This document shows, one piece after another, positions 33,505-43,280 of a DNA stretch of 64,000 nucleotides (the stretch's first letter is position 1; every line of letters starts with the position of its first letter). Source of the stretch: Paraburkholderia tropica (lineage in GTDB: Bacteria; Pseudomonadota; Gammaproteobacteria; Burkholderiales; Burkholderiaceae). Both the position numbers and the translations under genes were made by a program. Under the pieces are notes generated by a model, which saw only the letters and a list, made by a program, of their open reading frames with translations, did not search any database and had not been told where the DNA came from. Location: the NCBI RefSeq assembly GCF_914484835.1, contig NZ_CAJZAR010000095.1, positions 1 through 64,000 of the forward strand, written 5' to 3'.

Positions 33505-35306
33505 ACGCCAACAATCTGCTGCAAATGGGGCTGTTCATCGTCGTGCTGCTGGCGCTCGCAGTGCCGGTCGCGGGCTATATCACGCGCGTGCTCGACGGGC
33601 GCTCGCGCGTCGTGCGCCTGTTCGCGCCGGTGGAAAATCTGCTCTACCGCATCGCGGGCGTGGATGCCAGCGCGGAGATGAACTGGAAGCGCTATGCGTT
33701 CGCCACGATCTCGTTCAACGTGCTGGGCGTGGGTTTCCTCTACGTGCTGCTGCGCGTCCAGGGCTGGCTGCCGGGCAATCCGCAGGCGTTCAGCGCGATG
33801 ACCGTGGATGGCGCGTTCAACACCGCCATCAGCTTCGTTACCAACACGAACTGGCAGGACTATTCGCCCGAGCAGACCGTGAGTTATCTCACGCAGATGC
33901 TCGGCCTCACGGTGCAGAACTTCCTTTCGGCGGCTACTGGCATCGTCGTGGTGGTCGCATTGATACGCGGGTTCGCGCGCCATTCGGTGCAGACCATCGG
34001 CAACTTCTGGGTCGATCTCACGCGCACGACGCTTTACATCCTCGTGCCGATGGCGGCGCTCATCGCGGCGCTGCTGATGAGCCAGGGCATGATCCAGAAC
34101 TTCAAGTCGTATCAGGACGTGCCGACGCTGCAAACCACGACCTACGCCGCGCCGAAGCTCGATGCGCAGGGCAATCCGGTCAAGGACGCGAAGGGCAACG
34201 CCGTCACCGTCGATACGAAGGTGACGACGCAGACGCTCGCGATGGGCCCGGTCGCCTCGCAGGAAGCGATCAAGATGCTCGGCACCAACGGCGGCGGTTT
34301 CTTCAACGCCAACTCCGCGCATCCGTACGAGAACCCGACGCCGTTCTCGAACTTCGTCGAAATGTTGGCGATCCTGATCATTCCGGCCGCGCTGTGTCTC
34401 GTGTTCGGCAACATGGTGGCCGACCGCAGGCAGGGCGTGGCGGTGCTCGCGGTGATGACGATCGCGTTCGCCGTGGCGGTGGGCGTCGAATTGTCCGCGG
34501 AACAGAGCGGCAATCCGATGTTCGCGTCGCTCAACGTCGATCAGCAGGCGAGCGCCTTGCAGGCCGGCGGCAACATGGAAGGCAAGGAAACGCGCTTCGG
34601 CATCGCGCAGACGGGTCTCTTCGTCGTGACCACCACGGCGGCTTCGTGCGGCGCGGTGAATGCGATGCACGACTCGCTCACGCCGATCGGCGGCCTCGTG
34701 CCGATGCTCTTTATCCAGCTTGGCGAAGTGATCTTCGGCGGCGTGGGTTCGGGTCTCTACGGCATGCTCGTGTTCGCCTTGCTCGCGGTATTCGTGGCGG
34801 GCCTGATGATCGGCCGCACGCCCGAATACGTGGGCAAGAAGATCGAATCGTTCGAGATGAAGATGGTGTCGATCGTGATTCTGCTCACGCCGCTGCTGGT
34901 GCTGCTCGGCACCTCGATTGCCGTGCTCGCCGACGCGGGCAAGGCCGGCATCGCCAATCCGGGCGCGCACGGTTTCTCTGAAATCCTCTACGCGTTCAGC
35001 TCCGCCGCGAACAACAACGGCAGCGCGTTCGCGGGCCTGTCGGTCAACACGCCGTTCTACAACTGGCTGCTCGGCATCGCGATGTGGTTCGGCCGCTTCG
35101 GCACCATCGTGCCGGTGCTGGCGATCGCCGGTTCGCTCGCGAGCAAGAAGCGCATCGCCGTGACGGGCGGCACGCTGCCCACGCATGGCCCGCTGTTCGT
35201 CGTGCTGCTGCTCGGCTGCGTGCTGCTGGTGGGCGCGCTCACCTACGTGCCGGCGCTCGCGCTCGGTCCGGGTGTCGAGCATCTGATCATGCTCGGCGTG
35301 CATTGA
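33501..35306 (+). CDS. kdpA: Potassium-transporting ATPase subunit KdpA
   Basis: 601 residues, ten-helix potassium channel-like subunit of the high-affinity Kdp pump. Selectivity-filter segments are visible: TNTNWQDYSPEQ, LGTNGGGFFNANSAHPYENP, TTAASCGAVN and SSAANNNGSAFAG. It is about 45 residues longer than E. coli KdpA (557); much of this lies in a periplasmic loop at about residues 210-240, a polar insert with QGNPVKDAKGNAVTVDTKV before TLAMGPVASQ. ATG 33501 overlaps kdpF. kdpB follows 16 bases later. Confidence 0.97.
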   Translation: MNANNLLQMGLFIVVLLALAVPVAGYITRVLDGRSRVVRLFAPVENLLYRIAGVDASAEMNWKRYAFATISFNVLGVGFLYVLLRVQGWLPGNPQAFSAMTVDGAFNTAISFVTNTNWQDYSPEQTVSYLTQMLGLTVQNFLSAATGIVVVVALIRGFARHSVQTIGNFWVDLTRTTLYILVPMAALIAALLMSQGMIQNFKSYQDVPTLQTTTYAAPKLDAQGNPVKDAKGNAVTVDTKVTTQTLAMGPVASQEAIKMLGTNGGGFFNANSAHPYENPTPFSNFVEMLAILIIPAALCLVFGNMVADRRQGVAVLAVMTIAFAVAVGVELSAEQSGNPMFASLNVDQQASALQAGGNMEGKETRFGIAQTGLFVVTTTAASCGAVNAMHDSLTPIGGLVPMLFIQLGEVIFGGVGSGLYGMLVFALLAVFVAGLMIGRTPEYVGKKIESFEMKMVSIVILLTPLLVLLGTSIAVLADAGKAGIANPGAHGFSEILYAFSSAANNNGSAFAGLSVNTPFYNWLLGIAMWFGRFGTIVPVLAIAGSLASKKRIAVTGGTLPTHGPLFVVLLLGCVLLVGALTYVPALALGPGVEHLIMLGVH

Positions 35307-35322
35307 ACGGGGATCTTTCGAA

Positions 35323-37407
<2,085 letters not shown>

Positions 37408-37431
37408 TCCGCGCCGGACACCCATGACGCT

Positions 37432-37458
37432 TCGCCAATGTCGCCAATGTCGCCAATG
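37432..37458. repeat. TCGCCAATG in three perfect tandem copies
   Basis: Copies at 37432, 37441 and 37450, in the 65-base spacer between kdpB and kdpC and just before the kdpC ribosome-binding site (CAGGAAG). Confidence 0.95.
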
Positions 37459-37472
37459 AACAGGAAGCCAAA

Positions 37473-38051
37473 ATGAAATCGCAGTTTCGTCCTCTGATCG
37501 TGATCTTCGCCGTGCTCACGGCGATCACCGGGCTTGTCTATCCGGCCGTGATGACGGCGTTCGGGCAGGCCGTGTTCCACCGCCAGGTCAACGGCAGCCT
37601 CGTCGAAGCCGACGGCAAGGTGGTGGGCAGCGCGCTGATCGGCCAGCAGTTCGACGCGCCCCAGTACTTCTGGGGCCGTCTCTCGGCCACCGCGCCGATG
37701 CCGTACAACGCGCAGGGCTCGGGCGGCTCGAACCTCGGCCCGACCAACCCGGCGCTCGCCGATGAGGTCAAAGGCCGCATCGACGCGCTCAAGGCCGCGG
37801 GCAGCGACGTGTCGCAGCCGATTCCCGCCGACCTCGTGACTTCGTCGGGCAGCGGGCTCGATCCCGAGATTTCGCCCGCCGCCGCCGCGTACCAGGTCGC
37901 GCGCGTGGCGCAGGCGCGTCATCTCAGCGCGGGCGACGTGCAGGCGCTCGTGGACCGCTACACGAAGGGCCGTCAGTTCGGCCTGCTCGGCGAGCCGCGC
38001 GTGAACGTGCTGGAGCTTAACCTCGCGCTCGACGGTAAAGACGTAAGCTGA
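37473..38051 (+). CDS. kdpC: Potassium-transporting ATPase subunit KdpC
   Basis: 192 residues. One N-terminal membrane helix (PLIVIFAVLTAITGLVYPAV) and a periplasmic domain. KdpC stabilises the complex and raises K+ affinity. Family segments: GSALIGQQF, YFWGRLSAT, GSGGSNLGPTNP, PIPADLVTSSGSGLDPEISPAAA and the terminal VNVLELNLALD. ATG 37473 with AGGAAG upstream. Confidence 0.96.
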   Translation: MKSQFRPLIVIFAVLTAITGLVYPAVMTAFGQAVFHRQVNGSLVEADGKVVGSALIGQQFDAPQYFWGRLSATAPMPYNAQGSGGSNLGPTNPALADEVKGRIDALKAAGSDVSQPIPADLVTSSGSGLDPEISPAAAAYQVARVAQARHLSAGDVQALVDRYTKGRQFGLLGEPRVNVLELNLALDGKDVS

Positions 38052-38185
38052 GCGCGCGAGCTGTCCGCGCGCCGCACGCCGCACCGCGCGGCGTGCGGTT
38101 TGCCATTTCGGCGCCACGGTGAGACGATCGGCGATGGCGTTCCGGCGCGCTCGCCGACGCGCATCGACGTGAGCCGAGCGCTAAA

Positions 38186-38209
38186 ACACACCACGCGACA
38201 CACCACGCG
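38186..38209. repeat. 12-base perfect duplication at the kdpD ribosome-binding region
   Basis: ACACACCACGCG occurs at 38186-38197 and 38198-38209, ending eight bases before the kdpD ATG (38218). It occupies the position of a Shine-Dalgarno sequence and none is visible. Confidence 0.9.
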
Positions 38210-38217
38210 AAATCCGC

Positions 38218-41151
38218 ATGAACCGTCCCGATCCCGACGAACTCCTCGACCGGCTGCAACGCGATGAAGAAAAACGCCGCCGCGGCAAGCTGAAGATTTT
38301 CTTCGGCGCGTCGGCGGGCGTCGGCAAGACCTACGCGATGCTGCAAGCCGCGCGCCGCCGCGCCGACGAAGGCGTGGACGTGGTGGTCGGCATCGTCGAA
38401 ACGCATGGGCGCAGCGAAACCGCCGCGCTGACCCTCGGCCTCGACGTGATGCCGCGCCAGCACCTCGCGTATCGCGGCCGCATGCTCGACGAATTCGATC
38501 TCGACGCCGCGCTCGCACGCAAGCCGCAACTCGTGCTGGTCGACGAACTCGCGCATTCGAATGTGCCCGGCGCGCGCCATCTGAAGCGCTGGCAGGACGT
38601 CTACGAACTGCTCGACGCGGGCATCGACGTCTATACGACCGTCAACGTGCAGCACCTCGAAAGCCTCAACGACGTGGTGGGGCAGATCACCGGCATCCGC
38701 GTCTGGGAGACGGTGCCCGACCGCGTGTTCGACGGCGCCGACGAAGTCACGCTCGTCGACCTGCCCGCCGAGGAACTGCTCGACCGCATGCGCGACGGCA
38801 AGGTTTATTTGCCCGCGCAGGCCGAACGCGCGGTGCGCAACTTCTTCCGCAAGGGCAATCTGATCGCGCTGCGCGAACTGGCGCTGCGCCGCACGGCCGA
38901 CCGCGTCGACGCGCAGATGCACGAATACCGCGCCGACCGCTCGATCCAGCACGTCTGGCAGGCGCGCGAGCGGCTGCTCGTCTGCATCGGGCCGGGACCG
39001 GAAGCGCCCGCGCTGGTGCGCGCGGCGGCGCGGCTGGCCGCGAGTCTCAAGGCCGACTGGATCGCCGTCTATGTGGAAACGCCGGCGCTTCAGCGCCTGT
39101 CCGACGCGATCCGCGAACGCACGCTCGGCGCGCTCAAGCTCGCCTCGGAACTGGGCGCGGAAACCGCGTCGCTCGCGGGCGAGGACGCCGCCGTCACGCT
39201 CGCGGGCTATGCGCGTCTGCGCAACGTCTCGAAGCTGGTGGCGGGCGCGTCGCTGCGCAGCGGGTTCTCGCGCTGGTGGCGCAGACCGTTCGGCGAGCGG
39301 CTCGCCGAAAAAGCCGGTGATGTCGATCTCACCCTGGTGCGCGCGAGCGGCAATGACGTCGACCGCCTGATCGGCCGTGGTGGTGGCGAAGGGCGCGACG
39401 GCCGTGATTCGGGCTCGCCCGCCGCGCGCGCGGCCAACGCGTGGCGCGCCGCCATCGCCGAGGGCGCCGCGCACCGCTCGCCGCCGCGCGCGTATGCGGC
39501 GGCGCTGGCGATCTGCGCGGGCATCACGCTGCTCGCGAACCAGTTGAACGACCGCATCGCGCTCGCGAATCTCGTGATGCTGTATCTGCTCGGCGTGATC
39601 TTCGCGGCCACGAAGCTCGGGCGCGGGCCGGGCGTCATGCTTTCTTTCGCGAGCGTGGCCGCCTACGACTTCTTCTTCGTGCCGCCGCGCCTGTCGTTCT
39701 CGGTCAGCGACACGCAATATCTGCTGACCTTCGTCGGCATGCTGCTGACCTCGCTCGTCATCAGCCATCTGACGTCAAGCCTGCGCCGCGAAGCGAGCGT
39801 CGCGCAGCGGCGCGAACAGCGCACCGGCGCGATGTACGCGATGGCGCGCGAACTGGCCGCCGCGCTCGCGACCGAGCAGATCGTCGCGATCGGCAGCCGC
39901 CACGTGAGCGAGGTGTTCAACGCGCGCGTGGCGATCCTCCTGCCCGATAGCGCCGACAAGGTGCAGCAGAAGATCGAGGACCCCGATCCGCAGATCATGC
40001 TCGACGCCGCGAGTCTCGATCTCGACGTGGGCCAGTGGGTCTACGACCAGCAAAAGCCCGCGGGCCACGGCACCGATACCTTGCCCGCGGCCGCCGCGCG
40101 CTATCTGCCGCTCCGGGCGCCGATGCGCACGCGCGGCGTGCTGGCCGTGGTCACGCGCGACGCGCGCGAACTGCAGGTGCCCGAGCAGCAGCGCATGCTC
40201 GACGCCTTCGCCGCGCAGATCGCGCTGGCGCTCGAACGCGTGCACTACGTGGAGATCGCGCGCGACGCGCTCGTCAACATGGAGTCCGAACGGTTGCGCA
40301 ACTCGCTGCTCTCGGCGATTTCGCACGATCTGCGCACGCCGCTGACGACCATCGTCGGCTTTTCGTCGATGCTCGCGCAGACGCACGAGCCCGGCGCGCC
40401 CGGCGACACTCACAGCGCGCGCACCGGCGAGCTGATCGAGGCAATCCACGACGAGGCGCTGCGCATGACCGGCATCGTCACGAATCTGCTCGACATGGCG
40501 CGTTTGCAGGCGGGCAGTCTCAAGCTCAATCGGCAGTGGACGCTGCTGGAGGAAACCGTGGGCGCGGCGCTGGCCGCGTGCCGCCGCGTGCTGGCGCGCC
40601 ATCCGGTGCAGGTGAAGCTGGAGGCGGGCTTGCCGCTGCTCCAGCTCGACGCCGTGCTGATGGAGCGGCTCTTTGCGAACCTGCTGGAAAACGCCGCGAA
40701 ATACACGCCGCCCGACACGCCGCTGACGATCGCCGCGCGCCGCATCGAGGAGCACGGCCGGCCCTTCGTGCGCGTGAGCATCGACGACCGCGGGCCCGGC
40801 TTGCCGCCCGGCATGAACGAGCGCGTGTTCGAGAAGTTCACGCGCGGCGAGAAGGAGTCGGCGAAACCGGGCATCGGGCTCGGGCTCGCGATCTGCCGCG
40901 CGATCGTCGAAGCGCACGGCGGTACAATCGGCGCGGCCAATCGCGTCAATGCCGACGGTCATGTGGAAGGCGCGTCGTTCTGGTTCGCGCTGCCCGTGGA
41001 AGCGCCGCCGCCGCTGCCGAGCGACATCGCCGAGCCGGAAGAAGCCGAGGCGGAACATGACGCTCACGATGTCCGCGACGACGCTTCGGCGCCTTCAACC
41101 TTCGATCCGAAACCCGCATCGCATTCGAACCCGCATTCAAACCATGAGTGA
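38218..41151 (+). CDS. kdpD: Osmosensitive K+ channel histidine kinase KdpD
   Basis: 977 residues (E. coli about 894). It senses low K+ or turgor and phosphorylates KdpE. Order: KdpD N-terminal domain with Walker A-like GASAGVGKTYAMLQAA (about residues 31-46), a Usp-like domain, a low-complexity linker near residues 387-410 (GRGGGEGRDGRDSGSP), four membrane helices of DUF4118 (about 425-520), a GAF-like region, HisKA with phospho-His in LLSAISHDLRTPLTT, and HATPase with NLLENAAKYTP, DRGPGLP and GIGLGLAICRAIVEAHGG. It shares an eight-base overlap with kdpE. The 166-base spacer before it suggests reduced or separate expression from kdpFABC. Confidence 0.96.
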   Translation: MNRPDPDELLDRLQRDEEKRRRGKLKIFFGASAGVGKTYAMLQAARRRADEGVDVVVGIVETHGRSETAALTLGLDVMPRQHLAYRGRMLDEFDLDAALARKPQLVLVDELAHSNVPGARHLKRWQDVYELLDAGIDVYTTVNVQHLESLNDVVGQITGIRVWETVPDRVFDGADEVTLVDLPAEELLDRMRDGKVYLPAQAERAVRNFFRKGNLIALRELALRRTADRVDAQMHEYRADRSIQHVWQARERLLVCIGPGPEAPALVRAAARLAASLKADWIAVYVETPALQRLSDAIRERTLGALKLASELGAETASLAGEDAAVTLAGYARLRNVSKLVAGASLRSGFSRWWRRPFGERLAEKAGDVDLTLVRASGNDVDRLIGRGGGEGRDGRDSGSPAARAANAWRAAIAEGAAHRSPPRAYAAALAICAGITLLANQLNDRIALANLVMLYLLGVIFAATKLGRGPGVMLSFASVAAYDFFFVPPRLSFSVSDTQYLLTFVGMLLTSLVISHLTSSLRREASVAQRREQRTGAMYAMARELAAALATEQIVAIGSRHVSEVFNARVAILLPDSADKVQQKIEDPDPQIMLDAASLDLDVGQWVYDQQKPAGHGTDTLPAAAARYLPLRAPMRTRGVLAVVTRDARELQVPEQQRMLDAFAAQIALALERVHYVEIARDALVNMESERLRNSLLSAISHDLRTPLTTIVGFSSMLAQTHEPGAPGDTHSARTGELIEAIHDEALRMTGIVTNLLDMARLQAGSLKLNRQWTLLEETVGAALAACRRVLARHPVQVKLEAGLPLLQLDAVLMERLFANLLENAAKYTPPDTPLTIAARRIEEHGRPFVRVSIDDRGPGLPPGMNERVFEKFTRGEKESAKPGIGLGLAICRAIVEAHGGTIGAANRVNADGHVEGASFWFALPVEAPPPLPSDIAEPEEAEAEHDAHDVRDDASAPSTFDPKPASHSNPHSNHE

Positions 41152-41842
41152 TCCGAGTCTTGCCGTTGTCCTGATCGAAGACGAAAAACAGATCCGCCGC
41201 TTCGTGCGTGCTTCGCTGGAAGGCGAGGGCATCACGGTCTACGACGCCGAAACGGGCAAGCAGGGGCTCGTCGAGGCGGCCACGCGCAAGCCCGATCTCG
41301 TGATCGTCGATCTCGGCTTGCCCGATACCGACGGTCTCGACGTGATCCGCGAGCTGCGCGGCTGGAGCGATCTGCCGGTGATCGTGCTGTCCGCGCGCAC
41401 CCAGGAAAGCGAAAAGGTCGCCGCGCTCGACGCGGGCGCCGACGATTATCTGACCAAGCCCTTCGGCGTTTCCGAACTGCTCGCGCGCATCCGCGCGCAT
41501 CTGCGGCGGCGCAATCGCGGCGGCGCGAACGAGGAGCCGCAGGTGAGCTTCGGCGCGGTGACCGTCGATCTGGGGCTGCGCCAGGTCACGCGCGAGGGCG
41601 CGCCCGTGCATCTCACGCCGATCGAATACCGCCTGCTCGCCACGCTCGTGCGCGACTCGGGGCGCGTGCTCACGCACCGCCAGTTGCTGCGCGAGGTGTG
41701 GGGGCCGTCGCACGTCGAGAGCAGCCACTATCTGCGCATCTACATGGCGCATCTGCGGCAGAAGCTGGAGCGCGATCCGGCGCAGCCCGAGCACATCGTC
41801 ACCGAGACGGGTGTGGGGTATCGGCTGGTCGGCGTGCAGTGA
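41144..41842 (+). CDS. kdpE: Response regulator KdpE
   Basis: 232 residues, OmpR/PhoB class. Receiver domain with acidic pocket IEDE, phospho-acceptor Asp in LVIVDLGLPDTDG (about residue 54) and Lys in YLTKPFG; winged-helix output domain with VHLTPIEYRLLATLVRDSGRVLTHRQLL and the final VTETGVGYRL. It activates kdpFABC. ATG 41144 lies inside the end of kdpD. Confidence 0.97.
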   Translation: MSDPSLAVVLIEDEKQIRRFVRASLEGEGITVYDAETGKQGLVEAATRKPDLVIVDLGLPDTDGLDVIRELRGWSDLPVIVLSARTQESEKVAALDAGADDYLTKPFGVSELLARIRAHLRRRNRGGANEEPQVSFGAVTVDLGLRQVTREGAPVHLTPIEYRLLATLVRDSGRVLTHRQLLREVWGPSHVESSHYLRIYMAHLRQKLERDPAQPEHIVTETGVGYRLVGVQ

Positions 41843-41889
41843 CGCGGGCGGTCCGATAGACGGGCGGCCAGCGGCACGCACCAGTCTGG

Positions 41890-41898
41890 TGCTATAAT
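41890..41898 (+). promoter_or_regulatory. Extended -10 promoter for the riboswitch-gdx unit
   Basis: TG-C-TATAAT at 41890-41898 is a perfect extended -10. Transcription would start near 41905, five bases before the first riboswitch stem. The -35 is weak, as is common with extended -10 promoters. Confidence 0.75.
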
Positions 41899-41909
41899 TA
41901 CAGATGTGT

Positions 41910-41948
41910 AAGGACGACCTTGCACGTCATTTTTTCGGGGACGGCCCC
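41910..41948 (+). promoter_or_regulatory. Guanidine-II (mini-ykkC) riboswitch
   Basis: Two short hairpins, each with an ACGR loop, the defining pattern of mini-ykkC: AAGG-ACGA-CCTT (41910-41921) and GGGG-ACGG-CCCC (41937-41948), 15 bases apart. Two such loops dock and bind two guanidinium ions. It sits between a strong promoter and a guanidinium exporter gene. GGGACG (41938-41943) can instead pair with CGTCCC (41964-41969), which would hold the ribosome-binding site AGTGGAG in the loop; this suggests a translational ON switch. Confidence 0.92.
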
Positions 41949-41971
41949 ATTTTTCAAGTGGAGCGTCCCAG

Positions 41972-42292
41972 ATGCCCTGGTTCATTCTTCTCATCGCTGG
42001 CCTGCTCGAAGTCGCCTGGGCGGCCGGTCTCAAGTCCTCCGAAGGTTTCACGCGCCTGTGGCCGTCCGTGTTCACGATCGTGACCGCGCTCGGCAGTTTC
42101 GCGCTGCTCTCGTACGCCATGCGTCAGTTGCCGCTCGGCACGGCCTACGCCGTCTGGACGGGTATCGGCGCGGTGGGCGCGTTCGTGTTCGGCATCGTCA
42201 TGATGGGCGAGGCCGTGAGCGTCGCGCGCGTGGCGAGCGCCGCGCTGATCGTGCTCGGCATCATCGGGCTCAAGCTCAGTTCGGCGGCCTGA
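41972..42292 (+). CDS. gdx: Guanidinium exporter Gdx (SugE-type SMR)
   Basis: 106 residues, four helices of the small multidrug resistance family. The first helix has the Gdx/SugE pattern with the essential glutamate in LLEVAWAAGLKSSEGF (about residue 13), distinguishing it from EmrE. Later GTAYAVWTGIGAVGAF and the closing IVLGIIGLKLSS are typical. It exports guanidinium in exchange for protons as a dual-topology dimer. The riboswitch upstream independently supports this. ATG 41972 has AGTGGAG 8-13 bases before it. Confidence 0.95.
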   Translation: MPWFILLIAGLLEVAWAAGLKSSEGFTRLWPSVFTIVTALGSFALLSYAMRQLPLGTAYAVWTGIGAVGAFVFGIVMMGEAVSVARVASAALIVLGIIGLKLSSAA

Positions 42293-42665
42293 GGGGACGC
42301 CTGAGCGGCGGCGCGTTTGCGCACGCGGGCTTTTGCCGCCCGATTGGCCACACGAGCGGCCGTCCGACTGGCCGTCCGCTGCCGCGCCGCCTTGCGCGCA
42401 ATGGCATCCTGGCCGCGATCCAGCGCGCATTTTCCCCACATTTTCGGCAAAAATCGCGGGTTTTGGCGTGGCGCGCACGCGCAACACCGCTGCGGCGGCG
42501 CAGCGAGCGTGGCTATAATGGGACAGTCATCAACCGATAACACTCCGCGCCGCGGATAACGCGAGCGCCGCAGCCCGATGGCGCCGCGTCTGGCGAACCG
42601 GGCGCTGCGTTTGCGCCAGATTCGTGGGGGACGGCGCCGCGCGAGCCTCGCGCGAGGAGGCAGTC
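42293..42665. other. Spacer between gdx and the DUF4126 gene, with -10 candidate
   Basis: 373 bases, no gene. TATAAT at 42514-42519 in GTGGCTATAATGGG is a consensus -10 for the DUF4126 gene, giving a leader of about 140 bases; the -35 is poor. The remainder is arginine-rich in all frames and appears non-coding. Confidence 0.5.
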
Positions 42666-43280
42666 ATGCTCGAACCGATTTCGATTGCCGCGGGCCTGTC
42701 CTGGGGCAGCGGCCTGCGCCTCTATCTCACGGTCCTCATGGCCGGCGTGCTTCAGCGCCTCGGCCTCATCCATCTGCCCGACACGCTCGCGGTGCTCGCT
42801 TCGCCCTGGGTGATCGGCATCGCCGCCGCGCTCACGGTGCTCGAATTCCTCGCCGACAAAGTCCCCGCGTTCGACTCGCTCTGGGACGCGCTGCACACTT
42901 TCATCCGCATTCCGGCCGGCGCCGTGCTGGCGGCGGGCGCGCTCGGCCACGCCGATCCGGCCGTGCTGACCATCGCCGCGCTCGCGGGCGGCACACTCGC
43001 GGGCACCGCGCATCTGGCCAAGGCCGGCACGCGCGCGCTCATCAACCTTTCGCCGGAGCCGGTCTCGAACGTGGTCACGTCGAGCGCCGAGGACGGCATG
43101 ACCTTCGTCGGCGTGCTGCTCGCGCTGTTCGTGCCGCTGCTGTTCCTCGTCATGCTCGCCGCGTTCCTGCTGGTGGCGACGTGGGCGCTGCCGCGTCTGT
43201 GGCGCGGCGTGCAGGGCGGTTTTCGCGGCATGGCGACGCATATGGTCTCGCGTTTCTCGCTGCGGAGCCGTCACGATTGA
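42666..43280 (+). CDS. DUF4126 membrane protein
   Basis: 204 residues with four to five hydrophobic stretches. The start ISIAAGLSWGSGLRLYLTVL, the LEFLADKVPAFDSLWDALHT segment and the glycine-rich GGTLAGTAHLAKAGTRALIN match DUF4126, an uncharacterised inner-membrane family. A long helix near residues 150-175 (LLALFVPLLFLVMLAAFLL) precedes a basic C-terminus. ATG 42666 is preceded by GAGGAGG. Its TGA overlaps the TTG start of the permease gene downstream, so the two are translationally coupled. Role unknown. Confidence 0.85.
   Translation: MLEPISIAAGLSWGSGLRLYLTVLMAGVLQRLGLIHLPDTLAVLASPWVIGIAAALTVLEFLADKVPAFDSLWDALHTFIRIPAGAVLAAGALGHADPAVLTIAALAGGTLAGTAHLAKAGTRALINLSPEPVSNVVTSSAEDGMTFVGVLLALFVPLLFLVMLAAFLLVATWALPRLWRGVQGGFRGMATHMVSRFSLRSRHD

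Noticed and set aside
41972..42292. EmrE-type multidrug transporter as the identity of the SMR gene
   Set aside because: The first helix has the Gdx/SugE pattern and the gene is under a guanidine-II riboswitch.
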